Below, in pieces: positions 52,690 to 61,214 of a stretch of 64,000 bases of DNA. Each line of letters opens with the position of its first letter. The first letter of the stretch is position 1. Source of the DNA: Neobacillus nitrireducens (lineage in GTDB: Bacteria > Bacillota > Bacilli > Bacillales > Cytobacillaceae); the NCBI RefSeq assembly GCF_030915405.1, contig NZ_CP133262.1:1488001-1552000 (forward strand), given 5' to 3'. Position numbers and translations under genes: made by a program. The notes below the pieces were generated by a model. The model ran no database searches. It was not told the DNA's origin and saw only the letters and a program-made list of their open reading frames with translations.

Positions 52690-54546
52690 CTATATTTTTA
52701 GCTCTCCCAACGCCATGAGTGAGTCAAGAATGAGCAATAGTTGATAGCTTTGGGAAGAATCTCGCAAATCTTTTTGGATAAGCGTTTCAATCTTATTAAT
52801 TCGATACATTAGACCACTCATAGATAAGGAAAGGTCATCCATCGTCTGCTGAAGTTTCCCACCATTCGATAAAAAGACATAGAGTGTTTTTAGTAACTCT
52901 TTTTGTTTCGCATCATTTAATTTATATAGTGGTCCTAATTCTTGTTTTGCGATTTTCTTAATCCCGCTTACGTTTTTTGAATTTATTAGCACACCAACGA
53001 TCCCTAAATCTTTAAAACCATTAATTTTTTTATCCGTGGACATCCTTAAGGCGATTAATGATTCTTCGAAATAATCTAAAATACTCTCAATATCCTCGGA
53101 TTTATCACTAATCCCGACTTTATATTGATAAGTTGAATACGTGGTTTCAATATGTTTCAGGATCTTTTCCATAATAGCGATAATATTTGCTGTTTCGGGG
53201 ATCAGCATAATAATCTGCCCCTCATACTGACCAATTAACGCTTTATATCCTTGGATATCGAGATACTTGGCAATGGTCTCTAATATTTGCTCAAAGTGAT
53301 CAAAGCTATTCTGGGTGATCTTTCCCTTCTCTTTATAATCCATGGCGGCGATATAGAAAGGGTTCTCAAGATCAAAGCCCATATGCCGGCCACGCTTAAC
53401 AATTTCCTCCTTGGAGGAATATTGTCCCTTAAGTATTTGTTCTAAAAAGTACCCCTTCATTTTTTCAAGTGCTTCAAAACTTGTTTTTTCGTTTAAAAGG
53501 TACAATGAGGCGGCATTGGCAACCCTCTCGATAAACATAATATCAGTTTCAGCACTTTTCCCTAATTCATTTATATAGAGAAAGGTACAATACCCAATAA
53601 CTTTTTTTTGGACAATAATGGGAGTAATTAAACGTTCCTGATTTCCTGTCACTATTCTGGTCGTTTCATTAAATAATGGCAGCAAGTTGTGATTATTTCT
53701 ATTTTTTCGAATTAAATTCTCTTTTAGGTTGTTATTAAGACTACTATATTGCTCTTCTTTCAGCCCTGAGTATACAATCTTTTGGAAGCTTAGATCTTCA
53801 ATAGAAATGGGGATTCTCAATAATTTAAACGTGCTATCAGCAATATCCTGTAGATTGCTTCCATTCGAAACACTTTCCGTTAATTTCTTATGAAATTTAG
53901 AAACAGTTTCGATAAAATTCCGCTGCTCTAACAATTGCTCATAAGTATACTCCAATTCATCAATGATATTACTTTCATGATAGAATTTAAGTTCCTCTTG
54001 AATTTCATATCCCCAATCCTCTTGTGGTCTTGCTTCGAAACAGCATTCAGCATCTCCCATAGCAATACAGCTAATTTCCTTTACAATCACACTCTTCCTG
54101 CAGACCGTCGACATGTAACCGCTTGCATATCCTGTCAAGGTATGGCATACCGGTGCTTCTGATTGACCATGGTGCTTGATATGCTCCATGGCTTCAAATG
54201 AGTCAATCCATTTTCCTTTGCCAAGGATCGATTTAATGGTTTCTGAATCACTCATTTCAATTATTCTTTCGGACTGTATATCTCTAAAATGCCCGGTACT
54301 TAAGTGGAGAATCGAAGCTTGATTAAGAAGTTCATTTATTGAAGAACTAGTTTTCATGGCTTCTTCTGCATCACTTATCCCTAAATTCCAACCATAGCGA
54401 AGAAGAAATCCTTTTGCTCTTTTGGTACCGAGATTCTCAATTAATCCTTTTCTCAGCAGGCCAAATGCAGCAGCCGTGGAAAGGATTTTTTTATTACCAT
54501 CCATGGATTTGCCCGGTATATAAGATTTAGCTAAGCCAGCCAACAT
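52690..54546 (-). CDS. XylR-sensor / PucR-type transcriptional regulator
   Basis: The 618-residue protein combines an N-terminal XylR-like aromatic sensor (~residues 20-115) with a V4R part (~130-180: VCHTLTGYASGYMSTVC and EISCIAMGDAECCFE, the conserved cysteines of XylR/DmpR), a GAF-like domain (~220-360), a PucR/CdaR middle region and a C-terminal PucR helix-turn-helix (GKLQQTMDDLSLSMSGLMYRINKIE). There is no AAA+ domain, so it is not a sigma-54 activator. It is expected to sense the pathway's aromatic substrate and activate the dioxygenase/hydrolase operon. ATG at 54546 follows GAGAGGGGG. Confidence 0.88.
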   Translation of the reverse strand: MLAGLAKSYIPGKSMDGNKKILSTAAAFGLLRKGLIENLGTKRAKGFLLRYGWNLGISDAEEAMKTSSSINELLNQASILHLSTGHFRDIQSERIIEMSDSETIKSILGKGKWIDSFEAMEHIKHHGQSEAPVCHTLTGYASGYMSTVCRKSVIVKEISCIAMGDAECCFEARPQEDWGYEIQEELKFYHESNIIDELEYTYEQLLEQRNFIETVSKFHKKLTESVSNGSNLQDIADSTFKLLRIPISIEDLSFQKIVYSGLKEEQYSSLNNNLKENLIRKNRNNHNLLPLFNETTRIVTGNQERLITPIIVQKKVIGYCTFLYINELGKSAETDIMFIERVANAASLYLLNEKTSFEALEKMKGYFLEQILKGQYSSKEEIVKRGRHMGFDLENPFYIAAMDYKEKGKITQNSFDHFEQILETIAKYLDIQGYKALIGQYEGQIIMLIPETANIIAIMEKILKHIETTYSTYQYKVGISDKSEDIESILDYFEESLIALRMSTDKKINGFKDLGIVGVLINSKNVSGIKKIAKQELGPLYKLNDAKQKELLKTLYVFLSNGGKLQQTMDDLSLSMSGLMYRINKIETLIQKDLRDSSQSYQLLLILDSLMALGELKI

Positions 54547-54572
54547 TTATTCCCCCTCTCTAATAAGAGTTA

Positions 54573-55559
54573 TTAGGAGTTTACAAGGGTTTTACCTTTG
54601 CTAGGAACCACTTTACTCATTTGCTCTCCAAGATCAATTACACCATTCGCACTTTTGATCTGGCAGCGAATGACATCGCCATCCTTAAGGTATTTGCCGC
54701 TGATTAATTGCCCCTTTTCAAGTAAATCCAACTTTTGTTGATAAGGAATAGCCATGTTTGATAAAAGTTCCAATACTTGTGGAGTTAGACTTAGAGCAAC
54801 CCCACCTGCAGTTCCAGTAACAATCAAATCCCCTGGGGAGAAATCCATAATCCCAGATAACTCTGTAAGGGTTTCTGCTGGTTTGTAGAGCAGTTGATTT
54901 GAATTGGCGGATTGCCTTAATTCATCATTCACCCAAAGATTTAACTCAAGATCATGAATCAATGGCAGTTCTTCCTTTTCAAGCAAATAGAAATAAGGAC
55001 CTGTTGGACAAAAAGTTCGGTAGCTCTTCCCCTTCAGCCATTGCCCTTCAGAAAGCTGAACATCTCGTGCAGAAACATCATTAACAATGACCAGACCGGC
55101 GATATACTGATGAAGGTTTTCGTCCGTTATATCTGAAGCTTCTGATATCTCTGTTCCGATAACGAGACCAAGCTCCAATTCATAATCTAATAGTTTTACA
55201 CCGCTCGGCCTTACAATTTCACTCGTGGCACCGCAAAGGGAACTGTCAGCTTTACTAAAAATCAAATTAAAAGGAGCTCTTGCAGCATCCATTCCCGTCT
55301 CAGAACGATGCTCTGAGTAATTTACTCCCTGACATACAATTCGTGCTGGCTTTGTCACTGGACTCAAAATGGTCACTTCATTTAATGGGACAAATTCTGT
55401 GTTTTTTTGTTTATTGATGGCACGAGCTTCATCTTTCCCATGCTCCAAAAAATCAGCTAAACTCTGGTATGTACCTGATAAAAGGTGGATTTGCTCGCCA
55501 GATACAACTCCCCATTGCTCTTTTTGTTTATGTTCGAATCTAACCACTTTAATACCCAT
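54573..55559 (-). CDS. Fumarylacetoacetate hydrolase family enzyme
   Basis: The 328-residue protein has a small N-terminal domain and an FAH domain with the metal site: Glu/Asp in LLDYELELGLVIG near residue 122-134, NDVSARDVQ near 160, GKSYRTFCPTGPY near 175 and VTGTAGGVALSL near 245. Family members cleave acylpyruvates or act as hydratases or decarboxylases on 2-oxo acids. It probably acts after ring cleavage, as hydrolase or decarboxylase. ATG at 55559 follows GAGGGGTAG. It lies 26 bp before the regulator. Confidence 0.88.
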   Translation of the reverse strand: MGIKVVRFEHKQKEQWGVVSGEQIHLLSGTYQSLADFLEHGKDEARAINKQKNTEFVPLNEVTILSPVTKPARIVCQGVNYSEHRSETGMDAARAPFNLIFSKADSSLCGATSEIVRPSGVKLLDYELELGLVIGTEISEASDITDENLHQYIAGLVIVNDVSARDVQLSEGQWLKGKSYRTFCPTGPYFYLLEKEELPLIHDLELNLWVNDELRQSANSNQLLYKPAETLTELSGIMDFSPGDLIVTGTAGGVALSLTPQVLELLSNMAIPYQQKLDLLEKGQLISGKYLKDGDVIRCQIKSANGVIDLGEQMSKVVPSKGKTLVNS

Positions 55560-55601
55560 TATAGCTACCCCTCATTTTATGAAATTTATTTACTTACAAT
55601 A

Positions 55602-55635
55602 AAGACTCCTTACATAACGACATACAAGGAGTCTT
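55602..55635 (-). terminator. Hairpin between hydratase and FAH-family genes
   Basis: AAGACTCCTT pairs perfectly with AAGGAGTCTT over a 14-nt loop. The T-tract on the minus strand is weak (TTTATTG), so it may be a partial terminator or an mRNA stabiliser. Confidence 0.5.
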
Positions 55636-55668
55636 CAAATATACTTCGTACGAATACTTTATTTATTT

Positions 55669-56451
55669 TTAAAGGTTGCTTTTAAAGCTCGCTGTTACTG
55701 CACCTATATGGTCAAATTCTGCGGTGAATGTATCCCCATCCTCAATGACAATCGCCTTTGAAAGAGCCCCAGCAAGAATAACTTCACCCGCATATAGAGA
55801 GATACCATAATTACCTAAGGCATTAGCAAGCCAGGCAACGGCTTCGGCAGGATTGCCCATTACGGCCGCACTTACAGCGGAGTCCAAAAATTCATTATTC
55901 CTATATACATTCATGCCGATTTTGGTGAGGTCAAGCCCATCTAACTTTGCAGTTGTTTTACCGATCACTGCCCCTGCTGAAGAACCATTGTCTGCTACCG
56001 TATCCTCGAATTTGATTTGCCAGTCTCTAATCCGACTGTCAATGATTTCGAGTGCTGGTACGATGTAATCGGTTGCTTCAATGACATCATTCATTGTTAC
56101 TCCAGGACCCTTTAGGTCTTTTTTTAAGACAAAGGCAATTTCGAATTCAATCTTTGGCTGGATATACTGATTTAATCCGATCGTCTCTCCATCCTCGTAA
56201 ATCATGTCATTCAGAAGATGCCCATAATCAGGCTGGTTCACATTTAACATATCCTGCATCGCTTTACTTGTGAGACCGATTTTTTTCCCAACAATTTCTG
56301 CACCCTTTTCCACTTTTTGATGAATTTGGCGCAGCTGAATTTGATAGGCTTCGTCTACAGAAATTTCCACTGTGGATGAAGTAAAGGGAGCAATCGGCTG
56401 TTTCTCACTTTCTGCTGCCATTAATGCTGTCGCAGCTTTTTGTATATCCAT
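55669..56451 (-). CDS. 2-oxopent-4-enoate hydratase / decarboxylase-type enzyme
   Basis: ATG at 56451 lies eight bases after AAGGAG (an ATG at 56457 is too close) and gives 260 residues. The protein matches MhpD/HsaE/DmpE: GKKIGLTSKAMQDMLNVNQPDYG near residue 58, KIEFEIAFVLKKDLKGP near 100, the metal site ALEIIDSRI.DW near 135 and NPAEAVAWLANALGNYG near 200. It would hydrate 2-hydroxypenta-2,4-dienoate to 4-hydroxy-2-oxopentanoate. The flavin reductase gene is 48 bp upstream. Confidence 0.9.
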   Translation of the reverse strand: MDIQKAATALMAAESEKQPIAPFTSSTVEISVDEAYQIQLRQIHQKVEKGAEIVGKKIGLTSKAMQDMLNVNQPDYGHLLNDMIYEDGETIGLNQYIQPKIEFEIAFVLKKDLKGPGVTMNDVIEATDYIVPALEIIDSRIRDWQIKFEDTVADNGSSAGAVIGKTTAKLDGLDLTKIGMNVYRNNEFLDSAVSAAVMGNPAEAVAWLANALGNYGISLYAGEVILAGALSKAIVIEDGDTFTAEFDHIGAVTASFKSNL

Positions 56452-56499
56452 TACCATTGCTCCTTTGGGCTCATTTGATTAAAGCATAGTTGTGACTTT

Positions 56500-56982
56500 T
56501 TAATTTGATGGAATAGTTGATTCATCTAAAAGCGTACGGTAGCGTCCGCTATAAAAAAGAAGTGGCTCAGTATCTTGTAGTTTAATATCAGTTACCTTGC
56601 CAATAAATAGGGTATGATCCCCTTCGACGTGCTCCGCAGATACTTCACAGGCAATTTGGGCAACGGCACCGGCTAATACTGGTTTACCATCAAGTCGATC
56701 AAAAATGACTTCGCGCGGCTCTTTTATTTGTCCAGCAAAAATCATTGAAAGTTCCTGTTGTTCAGCAGCTAAAATATTAACTGAAAATGTTTGACTTTGT
56801 TTTATTTTCTCAAGGATTTTAGCGTTTTCTCCAATCGAGATTACCACTAGCTTTGGGCTGAGTGACACAGACATGAAAGCATTCGCAGTCATTCCATGCA
56901 CATCACCCTCTACATCTGTTGCAATAACAGTTACACCTGTTGCGAATTTCCCCATTGCGGTTCTAAATAATCGATCATCCAT
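56500..56982 (-). CDS. Flavin reductase (small component of two-component monooxygenase)
   Basis: The 160-residue protein is an HpaC/HsaB-type flavin reductase: FATGVTVIATDVEGDVHGMTANAF near residue 14, SPKLVVISIG near 48, and EHVEGDHTLFIGKV near 116 with the conserved GDH. It reduces free FMN or FAD with NAD(P)H and feeds the monooxygenases at 58099 and 47855. It is the only such gene in the cluster, so both may share it. ATG at 56982 follows GAAAGGGG. Confidence 0.93.
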   Translation of the reverse strand: MDDRLFRTAMGKFATGVTVIATDVEGDVHGMTANAFMSVSLSPKLVVISIGENAKILEKIKQSQTFSVNILAAEQQELSMIFAGQIKEPREVIFDRLDGKPVLAGAVAQIACEVSAEHVEGDHTLFIGKVTDIKLQDTEPLLFYSGRYRTLLDESTIPSN

Positions 56983-57042
56983 TCAAACGACCCCTTTCAA
57001 TGTTTCTTAAATTGTAATAAAAATTGACTATCTATTAAACTA

Positions 57043-57996
57043 TTATGCTTCGATCGTCGGATTGTTTTCTGGCAGTGTGTCCGTCTGGTCACCCCAGAAG
57101 GTAAAACCAAGATCCATTTCATCCAAAGTCCACACGATAGGCTCCCAGTCTGGTTCAAAGATTAAATACCCATTGGTAAACAACTCTAAGCGTACTCCGC
57201 TGCCCGGGTCGACAACGTAAATGTACATAGCTTGGGAAATACCGTGTTTACCAGGACCTTTAAACTTGATCCCATTCTCAGCTAGAATATCAGCTGCACG
57301 AAGAAGATCTTGGGCATTATCAAGCCAGTATGACAAATGGTGTATTTGATGTGTTGATGGTGAAAATGGATCATGGCTTACTGCGATATCATGCACCAAT
57401 GGTGTGACACTTAACCACGCACCAATTAATGATTCATCTGGAGCTTGAACACATTCCCTCATTTTAAAACCTAGCTTTTCTATTAAATAATCAGAAATGA
57501 CATTTGCCTTCAATGACGTAAGGATATTGACATGGTCAATTCTTCGCGGAGAAACACCACGTGCCCATGATTTATACGTCTGATTCTTTAATACGGACCG
57601 TTTGGATGGCTCTGCTAATGTTTTTTCCATGTCATAATAAATTTCAAAGCGATGTTCACTTGGTAATTGAAAGCGTATCGCTCTTCCTTGGCCCGCTTCG
57701 ACACCAGCTTCAACCCAATTTACTTCTGTCCCTGCTTCCTTTAGAAGTTGGGCAAATCCTTCAACATCTTCTGGTCGTTTTGTCCGCCAAGCAATGTGGT
57801 CTACATATGACTTTTCTCCTGAAGTAATTGAAAGCGTATGATGTTCAAAATCACCCCAGGCACGTAAGTAATGGGTACCGTCCACTACTTCTGTTTCTTC
57901 AAGACCAATTAACTCCTTGAAGAACCAAAGTGATTTATCAAGATCTGTTGATACTAATGCCACATGCCCTAATTTTGCGATTTCCGGTAAACTCAT
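57043..57996 (-). CDS. Extradiol ring-cleavage dioxygenase (2)
   Basis: The 317-residue protein is a close paralogue of the one at 50640, equal in length and aligned without gaps over most of the chain. Ligands match: His in RRIDHVNILT, His in QIHHLSYWLDN and Glu in VRLELFTNGYL. Differences are concentrated in the C-terminal substrate-facing parts (residues ~160-215). It is probably tuned to a different catechol or to a different pathway stage. ATG at 57996 follows TTAGGAGGAAC. It is followed, 60 bp on, by the flavin reductase. Confidence 0.92.
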   Translation of the reverse strand: MSLPEIAKLGHVALVSTDLDKSLWFFKELIGLEETEVVDGTHYLRAWGDFEHHTLSITSGEKSYVDHIAWRTKRPEDVEGFAQLLKEAGTEVNWVEAGVEAGQGRAIRFQLPSEHRFEIYYDMEKTLAEPSKRSVLKNQTYKSWARGVSPRRIDHVNILTSLKANVISDYLIEKLGFKMRECVQAPDESLIGAWLSVTPLVHDIAVSHDPFSPSTHQIHHLSYWLDNAQDLLRAADILAENGIKFKGPGKHGISQAMYIYVVDPGSGVRLELFTNGYLIFEPDWEPIVWTLDEMDLGFTFWGDQTDTLPENNPTIEA

Positions 57997-58098
57997 ACTA
58001 TGTTCCTCCTAATTTTTCGAAATATTAATAATAAAAATAATTAAGGTACTAGTCAGATAATTCAAGTTGCAGTTTTGAATAGATTTGTAGAAAAGTTT

Positions 58099-59292
58099 TT
58101 AAACAAAATAAGTATTTGGTTCTTGTCCGCACAAGACTCTACCATAAGTTTCAATTAAACTTGATGGAGTGATAAAGCCATGTAAATGCATCGTTAGAAA
58201 ATCACGATAGACTCTTTGAATCGGGTTTGTCTCATACGTGAACATCGAGCCCACCCCAGCTACTAATAGATCAATCGCTTCTTTGCATAATTGATTTACG
58301 TAACCAAAGTCTGCTTTTACTTTGACGATTTCACTTTTATCCATTACCTGTCCACGCTCAGCATAAGAATCAATTTTGTCTACTGCTCGATAAAGATGCA
58401 TCTCAGCTGAATCAATTTTCAACTGCGCTTGAGCAACCTGGTGATGTGTGATCGGTGCTTCCGCTTGTTTGTTATAGAAGGTATTTCCTATTCCTGCTTT
58501 TGGAAGCCTTTCCATAAATAAATCCATTGCTGCTTTTGCGAGTCCCAACGCAGGAGCTACAATCGATAAGGTTAGTGAAGGCACAAATGAAGACCTGTAT
58601 ACTGCCACTTCTTTTAGTGGCTCAATGAGGTACTCGCCTTTACTTGCGAGACGATCTAATGAAACACGGTGATCTGGCACAAATACATTTTTAATATGAC
58701 AGCTATTACTGCCCGATCCCTTTAGGCCCATTACATACCAGTCGTCAAGGACCTCCAATTCGTTCCGGGGAATAACCATAATAGCCATTTCTACGCCACC
58801 GTTTTCATCGAAAATAGGAAAACCAAAGTAACACCAATCCGCATGTGGACTTCCTGAAACAAATGGCCATTGTGCTTCCTCGATATAATAGCCGCCATCT
58901 ACCTTTTTGATGTCACATTTGATTGGTTTAAAGTTCCCAGCTAGGACAACATCTTCCCCTTGTTTGTAAATTTCGCTTAAAGCTTTCTCTCCAAACGTAT
59001 AAGAAATCATATAATCCCTAATATTGCTAAGTGCGACGAACCAGCCTGCCGACCCGTTTCCACGAGAAATTTCAGTAACAACCTCTGTATATGTCCGCAT
59101 ATCTGTTTGATAACCACCAAACAGATGTGGACGTAATACTTTTAACGTACCTTCATTTTGCAAGTCATCAATAATCTCTTTAGGTAATGAATTAGTCTTT
59201 TCTATTTCTTCCCCATATTGACGTAATTTTGGAATAAGAGAACTGGCCTTTTCCACCAATTCTTTTTTTGTGTCCAACACGCTTTGTTCCAT
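58099..59292 (-). CDS. Acyl-CoA-dehydrogenase-type flavin monooxygenase (2), HsaA-like
   Basis: The 397-residue protein resembles HsaA: LRPHLFGGYQTDMRTYTEVVTE near residue 54, GNGSAGWFVALSN near 75, QWPFVSGSPHADWCYFG near 140, DWYVMGLKGSGSNSC near 188 and a C-terminal VYRDFLTMHLHGF near 365. HsaA-type enzymes hydroxylate phenolic rings with reduced flavin. It is only distantly similar to the paralogue at 47855. ATG at 59292 follows CAGGGGG. It lies directly after the GntR gene. Confidence 0.88.
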   Translation of the reverse strand: MEQSVLDTKKELVEKASSLIPKLRQYGEEIEKTNSLPKEIIDDLQNEGTLKVLRPHLFGGYQTDMRTYTEVVTEISRGNGSAGWFVALSNIRDYMISYTFGEKALSEIYKQGEDVVLAGNFKPIKCDIKKVDGGYYIEEAQWPFVSGSPHADWCYFGFPIFDENGGVEMAIMVIPRNELEVLDDWYVMGLKGSGSNSCHIKNVFVPDHRVSLDRLASKGEYLIEPLKEVAVYRSSFVPSLTLSIVAPALGLAKAAMDLFMERLPKAGIGNTFYNKQAEAPITHHQVAQAQLKIDSAEMHLYRAVDKIDSYAERGQVMDKSEIVKVKADFGYVNQLCKEAIDLLVAGVGSMFTYETNPIQRVYRDFLTMHLHGFITPSSLIETYGRVLCGQEPNTYFV

Positions 59293-59349
59293 TCGATTAC
59301 CCCCTGCTAAATAGTGGTTATTCCTTTTTTCAAAAAGCCCTTGATATTA

Positions 59350-60003
59350 TTAGTTAAACACCCGTTGGTTTAATTCAATGTCCTGATATTTTTCCCCTAC
59401 TAACTTGGCAACTCGACGCATATGTTTCTCCATCAATCTTTTGGCCATTTTACTATCCTTTTCTCGCAGGCAATAAAAAATGATCCAATGTTCCGTTTGC
59501 GACTGTTTCCGTCGTTCATCGGTGAATAATTCTTCCGGGTTGCCTACAAAATTCAGGTAGTCCCAAAGCGTCTTCGCAAGATTAAAGGTATAAGCTAGTT
59601 TTGAGGCTTCATATATGGAGCGATGAAAATCAATATTTAAGCTAGCGTATTCATCAGCTGACAGCCTAGGATTATCCATTTTTATTAAGATTTCTTCCAA
59701 ATAACAAAATTCTGCTTCGTTTAGGTTTAATGCAGCCTGCTCAGTCATTAATGCATCTAAATTGGCACAAACCAATAATCGTTCTATAACCTCTTCTGGG
59801 TCTGGCCTTTTTACAAAGACACCAACCTGAGGAATAATTGTAAGAAATCCTTCTTGCTCAAGTTTAGATAATGCTTTGTGGACGGGTGTCCGGCTCATAT
59901 TTAGTTTTTCGGTAATCTCATTAACATTGATCGAGGTTTCAGGTTCCCAGATTCCTTCAATGATTAATCTTTTAATATAGCGATAAGCCTTATCAATTTT
60001 CAT
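59350..60003 (-). CDS. GntR-family (FCD) transcriptional regulator
   Basis: ATG at 60003 lies six bases after AGGTG and gives 217 residues. The winged helix (NVNEITEKLNMSRTPVHKALSKLEQEGFLTII) is at residues ~25-60, and the FCD effector domain at ~75-210 has the metal-binding DFHRSIYEAS segment and the C-terminal histidine in LMEKHMRR. Such proteins usually repress catabolic operons and release DNA on binding a metabolite. A sigma-A promoter (60041-60070) lies upstream. It likely controls this operon and the matched promoters of the hydrolase and MFS genes. Confidence 0.92.
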   Translation of the reverse strand: MKIDKAYRYIKRLIIEGIWEPETSINVNEITEKLNMSRTPVHKALSKLEQEGFLTIIPQVGVFVKRPDPEEVIERLLVCANLDALMTEQAALNLNEAEFCYLEEILIKMDNPRLSADEYASLNIDFHRSIYEASKLAYTFNLAKTLWDYLNFVGNPEELFTDERRKQSQTEHWIIFYCLREKDSKMAKRLMEKHMRRVAKLVGEKYQDIELNQRVFN

Positions 60004-60040
60004 AGTATACACCTGCTATTTTCTAGGATTAGATACCCCT

Positions 60041-60070
60041 ATAATATGGTATTTTGCTAGCGAGTGTCTA
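60041..60070 (-). promoter_or_regulatory. Sigma-A-like promoter of the GntR gene
   Basis: On the minus strand TAGACA and TATTAT are separated by 18 bp. An imperfect palindrome GGGGTATCTAATCC lies just downstream (60027-60040), at a position suited to autorepression. Confidence 0.55.
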
Positions 60071-60099
60071 TTATCCACTTAAGAAATACTAGATTTTGT

Positions 60100-60945
60100 T
60101 TATAAGTCACCATTGAAAAAATCCGATGTTAATTTGATAAATTTTTCTTTTTGTTCAACTTGCGCCCAATGTCCACAGCGTTTAAAGATATGCAGCTGTG
60201 CATTGGGCAAATAGTCCATTACGTATAGGCTGCTTTGGAGTGGTACAAAACGGTCACCGTGTCCGTGAATTAATAACACAGAATGGTCCATCTGTGTTAG
60301 TGCTGAAGGTGGGATCAGCATATCCGTCAAATGTGATTTCGAGAAATTCTCCTCATATGACCGGCGAACTTCAGGCTTTAAAAATAGCTCTAATCGCTCA
60401 GACACAATGTTCTCCAATTCATCTTCAAGGATGCTTTTGTCAAATAAGAACCAGCTTAATAAATTTTTGAAAGCGACTGGATTTGGGTCCTTATGGAAGT
60501 TTGCTAGTTTTGCAAGTTCTGGCGTTGGTTCTGTTAATCCGCCGCCCGCACCCATCAATACTACTTTATCAAACCGATCCGGTGCATACATGAGTAGGTG
60601 GAGGGCAATGACTCCACCGAGAGAATTTCCCACTAAATGGGCTTTTCCAACCCCCAAATTATCCATCAATGTTAAAACTTGCTTGATTCTCTCGTTCATC
60701 CATTCCACACCATTGTTCGGATAGGTATCTGGATGATCGGTATTGCCAAAACCGAAAATATCAAGTGCCACTACGTGAAATTTCTCGTTAAAATGTGGTA
60801 ATATGTGCTGCCAGTTTGATTTAGCACTTACCCCTGGTCCGCTCCCATGAAGAAAGATAATCGTTTCAGAGGAGTTGTCACCACCTTCATGGATAAAAGT
60901 TTGATAATTCCCTGTTTGTACCTTCTTTGTTTCAACTGCTGTCAT
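60100..60945 (-). CDS. Alpha/beta hydrolase, meta-cleavage C-C hydrolase type (2)
   Basis: ATG at 60945 lies nine bases after GAGGG and gives 281 residues. Motifs: HGSGPGVSAKSNWQHIL near residue 29, nucleophile elbow GNSLGGV near 104, LIHGHGDRFVP near 225 and KRCGHWAQVEQ near 255. The GNSLGG pattern is the usual MhpC/HsaD one. It pairs functionally with the dioxygenase at 57043. It has its own strong promoter (61074-61103) shared in sequence with the MFS gene, and is followed by the GntR gene. Confidence 0.9.
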   Translation of the reverse strand: MTAVETKKVQTGNYQTFIHEGGDNSSETIIFLHGSGPGVSAKSNWQHILPHFNEKFHVVALDIFGFGNTDHPDTYPNNGVEWMNERIKQVLTLMDNLGVGKAHLVGNSLGGVIALHLLMYAPDRFDKVVLMGAGGGLTEPTPELAKLANFHKDPNPVAFKNLLSWFLFDKSILEDELENIVSERLELFLKPEVRRSYEENFSKSHLTDMLIPPSALTQMDHSVLLIHGHGDRFVPLQSSLYVMDYLPNAQLHIFKRCGHWAQVEQKEKFIKLTSDFFNGDL

Positions 60946-61051
60946 ATTCATTTACCCTCGCTTTGTAAAAAGATTTTTCATTAATTCTCTTGCATCTAAA
61001 ATTTCAGTCCTTGTTATTACTATGAATACAGTGAATAAAATGCCAATAAAA

Positions 61052-61127
61052 GCGCTTTCTTTAACTAACTATAATTTTACTTTGGTTCATTTAACCTTGT
61101 CAATAAATTCTGAATATTTTTATTTTG
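61052..61127 (-). promoter_or_regulatory. Promoter block of the hydrolase gene, duplicated at the MFS gene
   Basis: On the minus strand TTGACA (61098-61103) and TAAAAT (61074-61079) lie 18 bp apart. Just downstream stands AGTTAGTTAAAGAAAGCGC, followed by CTTTTA, which together also form a CRE-like site AGAAAGCGCTTTTA. The same ordered elements recur at 62585-62662 with few changes, including the AT-rich upstream part. Confidence 0.8.
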
Positions 61128-61164
61128 AAACCACTCCCCTTTCAAAAAGTAATTCTTTTCATAG

Positions 61165-61209
61165 AAAAAGCTAAAATGATGAATGCTGCATTCAACATTT
61201 TAGCTTTTT
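61165..61209 (-). terminator. Terminator after the MFS gene
   Basis: AAAAAGCTAAAATG pairs with CATTTTAGCTTTTT, with an inner GAATG/CATTC stem. It is a strong hairpin with T-tracts on both sides, and it isolates the MFS gene from the hydrolase promoter. Confidence 0.85.
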
Positions 61210-61214
61210 GATTG

